From: Prodigiosinella aquatilis | Lineage (GTDB): Bacteria > Pseudomonadota > Gammaproteobacteria > Enterobacterales > Enterobacteriaceae | NCBI GenBank assembly: GCA_030388725.1 | Contig: CP128857.1 | Span: 2,418,001 to 2,482,000, forward strand | Length of the DNA: 64,000 nt | Direction: 5' to 3' | Shown: in pieces, positions 26,147-35,143 of the stretch | How positions within the stretch are numbered: position 1 is the stretch's first letter | How the letters are laid out: each line of letters opens with the position of its first letter | The notes under the pieces: generated by a model | Told to the model about the DNA's origin: nothing | What the model saw: the letters and a program-made list of their open reading frames with translations, nothing else | Databases searched by the model: none | Made by a program: the position numbers and the translations under genes

Positions 26147-26282
26147 GCTTCTGCTATCTCATGGGATCTCAATGCATCTCATAAAGATCACAAAAACCTA
26201 TAAAATCCACGCAATTGCGTGGATTTTTCATTTCATAACGTCTCAAATGGTTTCGTAGAAGCGCAGCTAAAAATGAGTACAT
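26147..26282 (+). repeat. attR: right 136-bp direct repeat of the genomic island
   Basis: Two mismatches separate this from attL (1459-1594), and the ychF-type terminator hairpin recurs at 26202-26228. Beyond the repeat, similarity to the sequence between attL and its integrase continues weakly to about 26347 (TTCATCTTCATTTTTAGGTG, then GTAAGAAAT), although no integrase follows here. Confidence 0.85.
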
Positions 26283-26348
26283 GGATAGAGACAATCAGTT
26301 TTCATCTTCATTTTTAGGTGGGAGCAATGGCGGTGTAAGAAATGTACA

Positions 26349-26373
26349 ACGCCACACGTTCCCGTGTGGCGTT
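26349..26373. terminator. strong hairpin with weak T-run
   Basis: The inverted repeat AACGCCACACG-TTCC-CGTGTGGCGTT is perfect over 11 base pairs. It lies downstream of the PepSY gene on the minus strand. The flanking bases are not clearly T-rich on either strand, so its role as a terminator is likely but unproven. Confidence 0.55.
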
Positions 26374-26441
26374 ACGCGATTGAATTTTATCTGTGTACCT
26401 GCTCAGGCTTACCGGCAAATTTCGCCTGAACATAATCAGCC

Positions 26442-27891
26442 TCAACAGTAGATTTTGCGTGCTTTTTTATGTCGGGAAATATCACGGTTGAGGCGTTGCC
26501 AGCGCCAGATATCAATCAGCATAAAGAACAGGAGACTGATTCCCATTACCGGCAGCGCATATCCCAACAGGACCGTGATAACTAACACCAGCGTTTTCTG
26601 CAAACCATTCAACATCAGCCACGCGCCGGAGAGCGTATCCAGCGGGCTAACTCGTGCAATAGATGGGCGTCGCAACCACCACATCCGATACCCCAGGACG
26701 ATCATGCCGCACAGTGCAAAGCCAAAAAACGCCAGTATCAACTGATTCGGCAGTCCGAACAGAATCCCCATATGCGCGTCAATACCCCAACGGGTCAATT
26801 TGGCAACCAGCGGAAAGTTGTCAAACCATATATGGTCAACAATTGCAAACGTCTGCGGATTTACCGATACCGCATCCACCTGGGTCGGCCAGCTACGATC
26901 CACCTCGGTTACAGTCCATGCCTTCCCTTCTCCTTTAGGCTGACGCAATTCAACTTTTGCCGCAGAGATTCCGGCAGCTCGCGCAGCGATAAGCACCTTA
27001 TCCCAATCACTGTCAGGCTGATTTATCGCCATCTGATGAGGGAGTATCTGCGCGGATGTATTTGCCATGTTCATTCCTGGCATGGACATACTTGCATGAT
27101 GCTCAGCATGTGGATCGGTTGGCGCAGTCCGTTTTGCAACTCCGAGGTCAGTATTGACCTGTGGTGTGAGCCAGTTCAGCGAGGTGCGTAAATGATCGAT
27201 ATTTCCGCCCGCCCATTGCGACCAGGTTAATCCCGTTGCGGAAAAAAAGCAATCCGGCGAGTAGCGTCAACCCCAGTGTAATATGCCAGTATCGGGAAAC
27301 AGCAAAATGGCCCTTTACCTTCTTCGCTTTACGGCGAGGGCGAGTTCCCAGCCAGAGTACAACACCGCCTAGCGCCACGACCCAGAGCCAGGATGCCGCC
27401 AGTTCACTGTAGTTTCGCCCAGGATCGCCCAGCAGTAGCCCGCGATGTAGCCGATCCAGCCACAACCGCAACGGCAACACACCGGAAGTCCCGTACACGG
27501 TCATATCACCTTTTATGTCCAGAGAATAAGGATCAACAAATATGGAACGCGACTCTGAAGGTCCCAGGTCACCGCTGACAAACTGCACACGTGTAGTTTC
27601 CGTCGCCTGTGGCGCGGGCCGAACCGCATAAACTTTCAGCATTTCACCCGCATAGCGACGAGCCGCGGTGATTTGTACCGACAGAGGTTTTGCTTCACCA
27701 ACGGGCAATGCAGCCAACACATCTTTATAAAGGTAATTTTCCAGCTGTGGCGTAAGCACATACAACGTTCCGGTCAGTGCCGCAACAAAAATAAAAGGCG
27801 CGACAAATAGCCCAATATAGAAGTGCAAACGCCGGACGAGATTTAAAAACGCACCACGAACTGCCCGTGTGTTTGTCGAGGAATTTGACAT
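26442..27891 (-). pseudogene. PepSY-associated transmembrane protein with one frameshift
   Basis: The first part (27148-27891) starts MSNSSTNTRAVRGAFLNLVR and contains the RLHFYIGLFVAPFIFVAALTG helix typical of PepSY_TM proteins. A single base is missing in a run of seven Ts (minus strand) near 27245. With an eighth T the sequence continues FSATGLTWSQWAGGNIDHLR straight into the second part (to 26442). The whole would be about 480 residues with four or more membrane helices. PepSY_TM proteins occur next to iron and copper uptake genes and some act as ferric-chelate reductases. Because the lesion lies in a homopolymer, phase variation, recent decay or a sequencing error are all possible. Confidence 0.85.
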
Positions 27892-27953
27892 GATTTCACC
27901 GTTTCAGTTATCGAAAAATATCCGACAGCAGAAGTTACTATTTTCCGCGCAGA

Positions 27954-28397
27954 TTATAATTTGCAACGACCTGAAACGTACGGTGGTGCTCTGGGGCTAT
28001 GAAAGAAAGCCGCATTCAGACACAAATAAAGGGTAGGAACCGTGATGCTAATCGCTTCTCGCCGGGAGGACAGCATAAGCCAGAGAGCCGGGACGAATAA
28101 CCACAGAAACAGCGGGACATGAATCAACAAATCGCAGTAACCGCAGGCACTGTCTTCCCCAACGATACCATGTTGAGCTAAAGCACTCCCGGCCTCCTCT
28201 TCCATAGACGCGTTCGCCATACCGGACACACGCATAGATGAGTGCCCGGCAGATTCACCTATATCATGTTGTACAGACGTCAGTAATCCCGCACACTGCA
28301 AATGCCTTGAGATTATGGGCGCACCAGACAGCATCAATATGGCGAACATCGCAGCATATGTGGTCAGGCGAGCGATCAGTCGGCGCGAATACATCAT
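27954..28397 (-). CDS. DUF2946-family membrane protein, possibly metal-related
   Basis: This 147-residue protein starts MMYSRRLIARLTTYAAMFAI. It has an N-terminal membrane segment, a middle region with a CGYC motif, and a hydrophobic segment (LFLWLFVPALWLMLSSR). It resembles DUF2946/DUF2946-like proteins that often sit with TonB receptors and PepSY proteins in copper or iron loci. It is upstream of the PepSY gene on the same strand, 62 bases apart, so the two are probably one operon. The biochemical role is unknown. Confidence 0.65.
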   Translation of the reverse strand: MMYSRRLIARLTTYAAMFAILMLSGAPIISRHLQCAGLLTSVQHDIGESAGHSSMRVSGMANASMEEEAGSALAQHGIVGEDSACGYCDLLIHVPLFLWLFVPALWLMLSSRREAISITVPTLYLCLNAAFFHSPRAPPYVSGRCKL

Positions 28398-28784
28398 TAA
28401 AAGGAATGCGTCAGAGTCAGGAAAACGAGGCTAGATGTTAAGGTTTTGCTTGGAAAAGTAAACCAAAAACAAATCGAATGTTACGAAACAAAAAAAACAC
28501 AGTACACCATAATTGAAAAGCTATCACTTTCCCAACAATATGGTTGCGGAATCAATTAGCGTCCTCCCAGGCAGGACTCGTGTCCCAGTTCCTCTCTGTC
28601 ATCTTTAAGCACCAGGTAAAAAGAGAGTAAAAATAAAAGAACCAATCTGAGTACAATATTGAGCATAAAACGATCATCCATTCCAATAAATATTGGAAAA
28701 CAATGAGATGGAATTTATTTTACCGTTCAACGCCATCGTCTCGTAGAGATATCTGAGTATCTTTGCCGGACAGGTGAAATCATT
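28398..28784. other. AT-rich intergenic region without a recognised gene
   Basis: No convincing coding frame is seen. The sequence contains a hairpin-like CCAATAAATATTGG near 28684. It leads into the third att-like hairpin at 28785. Confidence 0.4.
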
Positions 28785-28838
28785 AAAATCCACACAATTG
28801 CATGGATTTTTGTTTCTAGTGCCTGAAGTATGAGTACA
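28785..28838 (+). repeat. third, degenerate att-like site
   Basis: AAAATCCACACAATTGCATGGATTTTT matches the attL/attR hairpin core except for two G-to-A changes that keep the symmetry partly. GAGTACAAT follows, like the GAGTACAT/GAGTACAAC motifs beside attL. The rest of the 136-bp repeat is not conserved. It may mark the right end of a second, older element. Confidence 0.5.
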
Positions 28839-28918
28839 ATTCCGCTATCGACTATAACAGTTGGTATCCTTCCCGCAGTTTGTTGGTAACAATCACCATA
28901 GATGGAGTGCACTAAACG

Positions 28919-29602
28919 ATGGTTAGCGATGTATCAGGCGAGAGAAAATTACTGTCCGTCTTTGACTTTGACGGCACGTTGACCAGGCGTGACAGCTTTG
29001 TGCCATTCCTGCGATTCGCCTTTGGTAATCGTGTATTTGCCTGGCGTCTAATAAGACTGATATTACCCGCAATGAAATACATTGGCCGTCAGTTGACTCG
29101 CGATGAACTGAAAGATGCCTTGATCCACACGTTCCTAAGCGGTGTCGAGGCTACGTGGGTTGAACAGAAGGCTGCTGAATTTTGCGATCGGTACTGGATA
29201 CGTTTAATGCGCCCGTCCGGGCTGATAGCGGTGGCAACACAGATCAACGCTGGTGCTGTCGTGACGATCTGCTCAGCGTCTCCGGCGATAGTGTTGAAAC
29301 CATTCGCAGCGCGTCTGGGTATCCGGCTGATAGGGACAAATTTAGACATGAAAGATGGCGTGCTTACCGGGCGGATAAGCGGTCAAAATTGCCGATGTGC
29401 CCAGAAAGTCAAGCGTCTGGAAGCTGAATACGGTCCACTTTCCGCATACCATCTTAGAGCCTGGGGTGATACACGCGGAGACTATGAGATGCTGGCTGCG
29501 GCGCAGGAACCGTACTGGCGTCACTTTCACGGCTCATGGGCCAGGCGAAACCCGCCTCTCGCTATAATCAAATCGCTACACAGCAAGTCCTCTGAACAAT
29601 AA
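28919..29602 (+). CDS. HAD-superfamily subclass IB phosphatase
   Basis: This 227-residue cytoplasmic phosphatase of the SerB/PgpC-like HAD-IB group has motif I FDFDGTLTRRDSF near residue 15, motif II TICSASP near 120 and motif III/IV ...KVKRLEAE...AWGDTRGDYEML near 180-190. HAD-IB enzymes remove phosphate from phosphoserine, phosphatidylglycerophosphate or similar small molecules. It converges on the ter operon and shares the terminator that follows. The substrate is unknown. A weak purine-rich site before the ATG makes the exact start less certain. Confidence 0.82.
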   Translation: MVSDVSGERKLLSVFDFDGTLTRRDSFVPFLRFAFGNRVFAWRLIRLILPAMKYIGRQLTRDELKDALIHTFLSGVEATWVEQKAAEFCDRYWIRLMRPSGLIAVATQINAGAVVTICSASPAIVLKPFAARLGIRLIGTNLDMKDGVLTGRISGQNCRCAQKVKRLEAEYGPLSAYHLRAWGDTRGDYEMLAAAQEPYWRHFHGSWARRNPPLAIIKSLHSKSSEQ

Positions 29603-29632
29603 AAAAAGCCCCGATGTTTTACCACCGGGGCT
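29601..29632 (-). terminator. terminator between HAD gene and ter operon
   Basis: The hairpin arms AGCCCCG and CGGGGCT flank a short loop, and on the minus strand the second arm is followed by seven Ts. It should end the minus-strand ter transcript and lies just after the stop of the plus-strand HAD gene. Confidence 0.8.
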
Positions 29633-29773
29633 GTTAGGCATGGCTGATGCTTCTTTAGTTAAATACGTTGCCGCCTTTAATCAGAGAAACTACCATTTAG
29701 AACGCCTGTAATATTAAATACTCGTTAGCGCAGGCAGCAAAAATATCGCCTGCTGCGTTTTACTTTGTCGCGA

Positions 29774-30352
29774 TTAAGACGCGTTGATACCGTACTGTGC
29801 ACACACGGAGTTCAACCCCCCCGCATAGCCCTGACCTACTGCCCGGAATTTCCACTCGGGGCCATGGCGATATAACTCACCAAACAACATCGCGGTTTCT
29901 GTTGACGCATCTTCAGTCAGATCATAACGAGCGACTTCAACGTGACTATCGTCATTTACCAAGCGAATGAAAGCACCAGAAACCTGGCCAAAGCTCTGGC
30001 GACGAGCCGTCGCATCGTGGATGGTGACCACGAATACGATCTTATCTACGTCTGCCGGGATCTGGTCGAGTTTGACCTTCAGTGCTTCATCATCACCATC
30101 GCCTTCACCTGTGCGGTTATCACCCGTGTGCAGAACGGAACCATCAGATGATTTCAGATTATTATAGAAAATGAAGTCCGCATCTCCGCGAACCTTGCCA
30201 CTGCTGGCAAGTAGAAACGCTGATGCATCAAGGTCAAAATCCTGTCCGTCAGTTGAGCGAGCATCCCAGCCCAGACCCACCAACATATTTTTCATTGTTG
30301 GTGCTTCTTTGCTTAAAGAAACATTACCACCTTTAGAAAGAGAAACTCCCAT
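29774..30352 (-). CDS. terD: tellurite resistance/stress protein TerD
   Basis: This 192-residue cytoplasmic calcium-binding protein of the TerD family has the exact family length from the ATG at 30352, which follows GAGGATG. A longer start at 30385 would add 11 residues and is less likely. It has the TerD signature GLGWDARSTDGQDFDLDASA near 25-45 and GDNRTGEGDGDDE near 80-92, whose acidic residues bind calcium. The end GGLNSVCAQYGINAS is typical. It is the last gene of terZABCD; terE and terF are not seen. Ter proteins are linked to tellurite, phage and colicin tolerance through an unclear membrane-associated stress mechanism. Confidence 0.95.
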   Translation of the reverse strand: MGVSLSKGGNVSLSKEAPTMKNMLVGLGWDARSTDGQDFDLDASAFLLASSGKVRGDADFIFYNNLKSSDGSVLHTGDNRTGEGDGDDEALKVKLDQIPADVDKIVFVVTIHDATARRQSFGQVSGAFIRLVNDDSHVEVARYDLTEDASTETAMLFGELYRHGPEWKFRAVGQGYAGGLNSVCAQYGINAS

Positions 30353-30404
30353 AATTACATCCTCAATATTTACGTTGATATTCAAAGTGGAGTGATAAGG
30401 GGTA

Positions 30405-31448
30405 TTAGCCCGCTTTTCCTTCCTCAGCTTCAGGTTTACCGGGGAACAGCACGCTGATAATAATCCCCAGAGACAGAACCCCCAGAACTACCAGCAGACT
30501 CGCATTGGCAGATATTTCGTAGCCGTGATGCCACAGATGGTCGCTTGCATTGAGACCCAGTTTCACCGCGATGAAGAACAGCAGCACGATGACCGCTTTT
30601 TCAAGATGAACCAGGTATTGCTTAAGTGCTTCCAGAACAAAGTACATGGTACGCAGACCAAGGATGGCGAACATCATGGCGCTATATACGATCAGTGGTT
30701 CACGACTCACCGCAATGACAGCCGGAACAGAGTCAAAGGCAAACATCACGTCAGATAGTTCAACTACCGCCAGACAGAGCATCAGCGGAGTCGCGTAAAG
30801 GAGCGCCTTTCCTGCACGCCCGACATTGATATCTTTGTTTTCCGGTTTGGCTAGCTCGGCATTTACTTCCTTCTGGCTCAACAGAAAATTGTGCCCTTTT
30901 AATTTTGGCCAAATAGGGAAGAAACGCTTCACGAGTCGGTAGGCAATGTGCTGTGAATAATCCTCAATAGCCTCGTCATCGCCACTTTTTTTGAGCATCA
31001 TCACGGCGGTCCAGGCAACGACCAGCGCAAAGACAATGTCGACCCACGGCCCCAATGTTAATAACCCGGCCCCGATGGTAACAAAGATACCCCGGAACAC
31101 GATGGCGCCGATGACCCCCAGGTACAGAACGCGATGCCGGTAGTTATCCGGTATTGAAAACCACGAGAAGATAGCCATCATTACAAACAGGTTGTCAATC
31201 GACAGGACTTTCTCCAATGCATACCCGGTAATAAACAGGCTTGCCACTTCAGCACCATGATGAATGTAGAGAAAACCGGCAAATAGCATGGAAATGACAA
31301 TCCAGAAAACTGTCCATAGCGCCGCGCTTTTTAATGAAATCGGCTCGTCATGACGGTGCATGAACAAGTCGATAAAAAAGGCCCCGATAGCCAGAACAAC
31401 AAAAACCGTAACGGTTTCAGCCGGGAAACCAATATGCGTGGATACCAT
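30405..31448 (-). CDS. terC: integral membrane protein TerC
   Basis: This 347-residue inner-membrane protein has nine or so helices (PF03741-type). Conserved acidic residues in membrane segments occur in TGYALEKVLSIDNLFVMMAI and VVELSDVMFAFDSVPAVIAV, typical of TerC and of the related manganese exporters. It is the ter-complex membrane partner of TerB in known systems. The gene lies between terB and terD with short spacers, as in classic ter operons. Full length and without lesions. Confidence 0.95.
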   Translation of the reverse strand: MVSTHIGFPAETVTVFVVLAIGAFFIDLFMHRHDEPISLKSAALWTVFWIVISMLFAGFLYIHHGAEVASLFITGYALEKVLSIDNLFVMMAIFSWFSIPDNYRHRVLYLGVIGAIVFRGIFVTIGAGLLTLGPWVDIVFALVVAWTAVMMLKKSGDDEAIEDYSQHIAYRLVKRFFPIWPKLKGHNFLLSQKEVNAELAKPENKDINVGRAGKALLYATPLMLCLAVVELSDVMFAFDSVPAVIAVSREPLIVYSAMMFAILGLRTMYFVLEALKQYLVHLEKAVIVLLFFIAVKLGLNASDHLWHHGYEISANASLLVVLGVLSLGIIISVLFPGKPEAEEGKAG

Positions 31449-31475
31449 AATAGCCCTTAAGCCAGTGTATTGAAG

Positions 31476-31931
31476 TTAGAGACCAAATTCTGCGGCGGTA
31501 AAGCCAAGCGCCACGGCAATTTCGCGAACCGCACTTTGCTCATCCTGATCGAAGTTACCATCGCTTTTGGCAACAGCGATCCCGACACGAACAGCCAACT
31601 GAGCAGCTTCCGGCTGATCTTTCAGTGCCAGAATGTATTTCATGGTTTCGCCTTTGCCAATGTCATAGTCAAAGTTAAAGCTGGTCACCAGTTCGTTAAA
31701 GAATTCAATGACCTCTTTAGTTTCAAATACTTTTAACTCAGGTGAAGCCTGAAGAAAGCCGATCATCTTTTGCTTTTCTTCGGCACTGACTCCATCGCTG
31801 GCTATAGCGATCCGGGCACACACGGCCACCGTACCCTGCATGAACTTTTTGTTCTTATAACGCCCGACCTGTTTGGTCAATTCACTACGGCCGGCATTGA
31901 TTGCGTCTTTAACTTTGTCGAAGATACCCAT
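31476..31931 (-). CDS. terB: tellurite resistance protein TerB
   Basis: This 151-residue all-helical protein has the family length. It starts MGIFDKVKDAINAGRSELTK and has acidic helices (IASDGVSAEEKQKMIGFLQ and SDGNFDQDEQSAVREIAVAL) that bind metal ions in TerB structures. TerB is peripheral to the membrane and contacts TerC. It is adjacent to terA and terC in the expected order. Confidence 0.95.
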   Translation of the reverse strand: MGIFDKVKDAINAGRSELTKQVGRYKNKKFMQGTVAVCARIAIASDGVSAEEKQKMIGFLQASPELKVFETKEVIEFFNELVTSFNFDYDIGKGETMKYILALKDQPEAAQLAVRVGIAVAKSDGNFDQDEQSAVREIAVALGFTAAEFGL

Positions 31932-31955
31932 GTCTAATCCTCTTATTTTAAATAA

Positions 31956-33119
31956 TTATTTAGAACCAGCAGTCCAGTGGAAACCCCAGCCAAATGCTTT
32001 ATCCATCTCCCGGTGGCCACTGAAGAACTGGTTGATACGCTCAACCTTTATTGCCCCGTTCTCATTCACCAGGCGCGCAATCGCACACATGCTATGGCGG
32101 TTAGATCCTTCCGTTAAACGAGACTCGATCGGGGGTTGATCGGGCATATGGATTGTCACCACACCGTCTGTTTTATCCCAGCTCGCCACACCCTCATAGA
32201 TGAAGGCAAAGATTAGAACTTGTCGAATATTTTTCCATTCACGACCATTGATATGCAGCCATTCACCGTCGCTGACCTGACCGGTGCGGTCATCACCTTG
32301 CAACTCAACGAACGGTTCACGGTCAAATGTCCCAAATCGATTACCCAATGCCTGAATGACATCTTTTGTACCGCTTTGTTGTTCAACAAACGCACCCAAA
32401 TCGAGATCAATACCTTTGGATTTACTGAACATGCCGAGCAAACCACCAGAAGAACCGTCGCCCTGATTCCAATTGAGGTTGATTCGGATTTGGCCGAAGT
32501 TATCTCGCTTGGCAAGGCTGATAGCCGGTTTCTCTTTGGTCAGAGACACTTTACTCAGGCTGATTTTTGCAGGTTCCGGTGCAGGGGCTGGCGCGGGGCT
32601 CAGCGTACCGGTGGGTGCCGGAGAGTCACTGATATCAACGCCAAAATGTTCAGCCAGGGGTTTCAGCCCGCCGTTGAAACCTTGAGCAATAAAGCGGAAT
32701 TTCCACTCCGTATTTCGTCGGTAGAGCTCACCCAGGATCAGCGCAGCTTCCTGACGCCCAAGGATATCGACGTTCCCCACGAGCAATACGCTGCCGTTCA
32801 ATTCAACTTGCACGGAGAGGTGCTTAAGGCCCGACAGCGTCAAATTACCGTCACAAGTAGCCGTAAACGCTAACTTTTGCACTTCTGGCCGCAAGCGGCT
32901 GATATCGACGGTAAACGCGGTATCCGTTCCTGCCCCGGAGAGCCGAACAGACGTATCGTCATTCATCGGCTGGCCGTAAAACACCATGTCGGCATCGCCC
33001 TGTACTTTACCTGAAGCATAGAGACGGAACGCAGAGGCGTCGACCGGAACGCCGGAGATAACACGAACGGTCAGCAGTTGTGAAGGTACGGGGGCATTCC
33101 CCCCTGGCGTCATCGTCAT
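31956..33119 (-). CDS. terA: tellurite resistance protein TerA
   Basis: This 387-residue protein has TerD-like domains. The first half contains the TerD-like region (VPVDASAFRLYASGKVQGDA), a Pro/Ala-rich linker follows near 170-190, and the second half has a divergent repeat (GIDLDLGAFVEQQSGTKDVI and ELQGDDRTGQVSDGEWL). It overlaps terZ as ATGA, so the two are coupled. Length and position match TerA. It looks intact. Confidence 0.93.
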   Translation of the reverse strand: MTMTPGGNAPVPSQLLTVRVISGVPVDASAFRLYASGKVQGDADMVFYGQPMNDDTSVRLSGAGTDTAFTVDISRLRPEVQKLAFTATCDGNLTLSGLKHLSVQVELNGSVLLVGNVDILGRQEAALILGELYRRNTEWKFRFIAQGFNGGLKPLAEHFGVDISDSPAPTGTLSPAPAPAPEPAKISLSKVSLTKEKPAISLAKRDNFGQIRINLNWNQGDGSSGGLLGMFSKSKGIDLDLGAFVEQQSGTKDVIQALGNRFGTFDREPFVELQGDDRTGQVSDGEWLHINGREWKNIRQVLIFAFIYEGVASWDKTDGVVTIHMPDQPPIESRLTEGSNRHSMCAIARLVNENGAIKVERINQFFSGHREMDKAFGWGFHWTAGSK

Positions 33120-33706
33120 TGGCGCACCACCGTTGCAACGATATCTGCCTGCATATTATCAATGGTGCGACCGCTTGAGGCTTTTCCGTGAGCGGTGAAA
33201 TCCCAGTTGCCACCATTACGATACAGAGAGGCAATGATGATACCCGTGTGAGATCCCTGCTCAGTCAGTTGGTAACGTGCAAGTTCTTCCCCAGCCTGAT
33301 CGACCACACGGCAGAACGCGTTATCGACCTCATTGAAAGTCTGGCCCCGGAAGCTGTTTACCGTAAACGCGAGATACTCGACTTGCGATGGCAAGTGAGC
33401 CAAGTCTACGGTGATCACTTCGTCGTCACCCTCACCTTCACCGGTCAGATTGTCCCCCAAATGCACAACGGAGCCACAATTTGATTTCAGTTTTCTAAAC
33501 CAAATGGTATCGAGGGCTTTTCCCGTGCTGTCTAACAAAACACAACCCGCGTCTAAATCAATTGAGTCGCTACCACCGCCAAACAGACTGCTTAATAACC
33601 CTTTTTTCTTCTTTAATGGATCCCACCCCAAACCAAATTGAAGTTGATTTAGAGAAGATGTTTTTTTGCTGAGTGAAACGGTTTGGTTTTTACTTAATGA
33701 AACCAT
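33116..33706 (-). CDS. terZ: tellurite resistance protein TerZ
   Basis: This 196-residue TerD-family protein is the first gene of the minus-strand ter operon. It starts MVSLSKNQTVSLSKKTSSL and has GLGWDPLKKKKG near 28-39, DSIDLDAGCVLLD, and GDNLTGEGEGDDEVI. These are the TerZ variants of the TerD signatures. The start codon is preceded by AAGGAATAAATA, and that ribosome-binding module is duplicated upstream. Confidence 0.94.
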   Translation of the reverse strand: MVSLSKNQTVSLSKKTSSLNQLQFGLGWDPLKKKKGLLSSLFGGGSDSIDLDAGCVLLDSTGKALDTIWFRKLKSNCGSVVHLGDNLTGEGEGDDEVITVDLAHLPSQVEYLAFTVNSFRGQTFNEVDNAFCRVVDQAGEELARYQLTEQGSHTGIIIASLYRNGGNWDFTAHGKASSGRTIDNMQADIVATVVRQ

Positions 33707-34057
33707 TATTTATTCCTTCAGATATAGATTGAGTCATTATTTATTCCTTCAGCGATAGGGTGAGCCATTATTTCTTAAATTTTGAATTCATATACTGAAA
33801 AAATCATATCATGATGCAGTTACCACACAACCCATAATTTAGTCTTCTTTTGTATGTTAATTTTTAACATATTGTTTTAAATTGATTTTTATTTTATTTT
33901 TTACACTAACTGACATATTTTTTCAGAAAATATAAGAATTGTTTTGTAATAATTCACGCAGCCATAAAAATCATATCATGATTGACATGAGTAAAATGTC
34001 TACTTAGACTCGTAGATTGATTTTTCCTCACCTCTCATTATTGGAATATAAAAACCG
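33707..34057. promoter_or_regulatory. divergent ter control region with repeated operators and a duplicated start module
   Basis: The 350-base spacer separates terZ (minus) from the ATP-grasp operon (plus). A 15-bp direct repeat AAATCATATCATGAT occurs at 33801-33815 and 33968-33982; its core ATCATGAT is self-complementary. On the plus strand TTGACA (33982-33987) and TAGACT (34005-34010) are spaced by 17 bases, giving a good sigma-70 promoter that overlaps the second repeat. Near terZ the minus-strand module CTGAAGGAATAAATAATG occurs twice in tandem. The repeats are candidate TerW operators by inference. Confidence 0.6.
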
Positions 34058-35143
34058 ATGAGTCATGTAATTTGGATAATGGAAGGTTTGTCATCACAAC
34101 GTGATATTATTTTAGGCATTAAAGATTATTGTAAAAAAATTAATAAAAACGTCACTCTTATTGCATCTCATCGCCACAGTCGAAATGAAATACTTTCTCT
34201 GGCTGATATTGCGTTGATCGAGCCTCATGAAGATGAACAGCGTCTAGCCTTTATTACTGCCACCGTGAAGCGTTATGGCGTTAACGTCATCCATACGGGA
34301 CGTCACTGCCAGTGGTTCGAAACACACCGTCAGGATATCGAAGTTTTAGGCGTCGCGTTGACAACCGGCGCCACAAGCACCGCTATGTTTGAGCTGGCCA
34401 ATGATAAGGTCAAGTTCGCCAATTTCATGAAAGAGCATGGTCTCCCGGTTGTGCCGTCCATTCGCGTGGAGACAGCCAGAGAACTGCGTTATCATATTGA
34501 AATTAATAATTATTCTCCTTCCGGTAAAAAATGGCTCTGTGTGAAACCCGTCACCGGTATTTATGGCATGGGATTCTGGCGTTTTGATGACAATGCCAGT
34601 GCAATGGCAGCATTCACACATCCTGATAGCCGCGAAGTACACCCTGAAATTTATCTGCATGCGCTAGAGCAACAGGACGTCCTTGAACCGTTAGTTTTAA
34701 TGCCCTACCTGCCCGGCCCTGAGTACTCGGTCGACATGCTGGTGGAACGGGGAAAGGTCATCACGGCAGTCGCCCGCCGTAAAGAAGGTGCTCTGCAATA
34801 TCTTGAGCAATCAGGCCCTGCCTATGAACTAGGAAAGTCTTGTGCTGAGCTTATGCAGGCTGATGGTCTGGTGAATGTTCAGACTCGAAACAATGACAAT
34901 GGCGAGCCAGTGTTGCTTGAAATCAACCTGCGTCCATCAGGCGGCATTGGTTATACCCGCCATAGCGGCGTAAATCTGTCGGGCCTATTTGCCATGCGCC
35001 AGCTCGGTTTTATCGAAGAGTCGGAAGCTGTTATAGCCGAGACAACGGGCAATTTCACCCCCGCTGTCGTGCGCTCACTCATCGATGTAGTGGTCTACAG
35101 CCCGACACTGAATAATCTATCCTTTAGTAAAGGTGATACATGA
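34058..35143 (+). CDS. ATP-grasp enzyme of the ter-linked biosynthetic operon
   Basis: This 361-residue cytoplasmic ATP-grasp ligase has the central ATP-grasp fold at about 115-330. It shows FMKEHGLPVVPSIRVETARE, WLCVKPVTGIYGMGFWRFDD, the LVLMPYLPGPEYSVDMLVERG turn and VLLEINLRPSGGIGYTRHSG with metal-binding E and N. Such proteins couple acid and amine groups with ATP. It is the first of five tightly packed genes leading to terW and overlaps the next by four bases. This ATP-grasp class is known from ter operons and has been proposed to help make a nucleoside-like metabolite (published prediction). The product is not known to me. Confidence 0.88.
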   Translation: MSHVIWIMEGLSSQRDIILGIKDYCKKINKNVTLIASHRHSRNEILSLADIALIEPHEDEQRLAFITATVKRYGVNVIHTGRHCQWFETHRQDIEVLGVALTTGATSTAMFELANDKVKFANFMKEHGLPVVPSIRVETARELRYHIEINNYSPSGKKWLCVKPVTGIYGMGFWRFDDNASAMAAFTHPDSREVHPEIYLHALEQQDVLEPLVLMPYLPGPEYSVDMLVERGKVITAVARRKEGALQYLEQSGPAYELGKSCAELMQADGLVNVQTRNNDNGEPVLLEINLRPSGGIGYTRHSGVNLSGLFAMRQLGFIEESEAVIAETTGNFTPAVVRSLIDVVVYSPTLNNLSFSKGDT

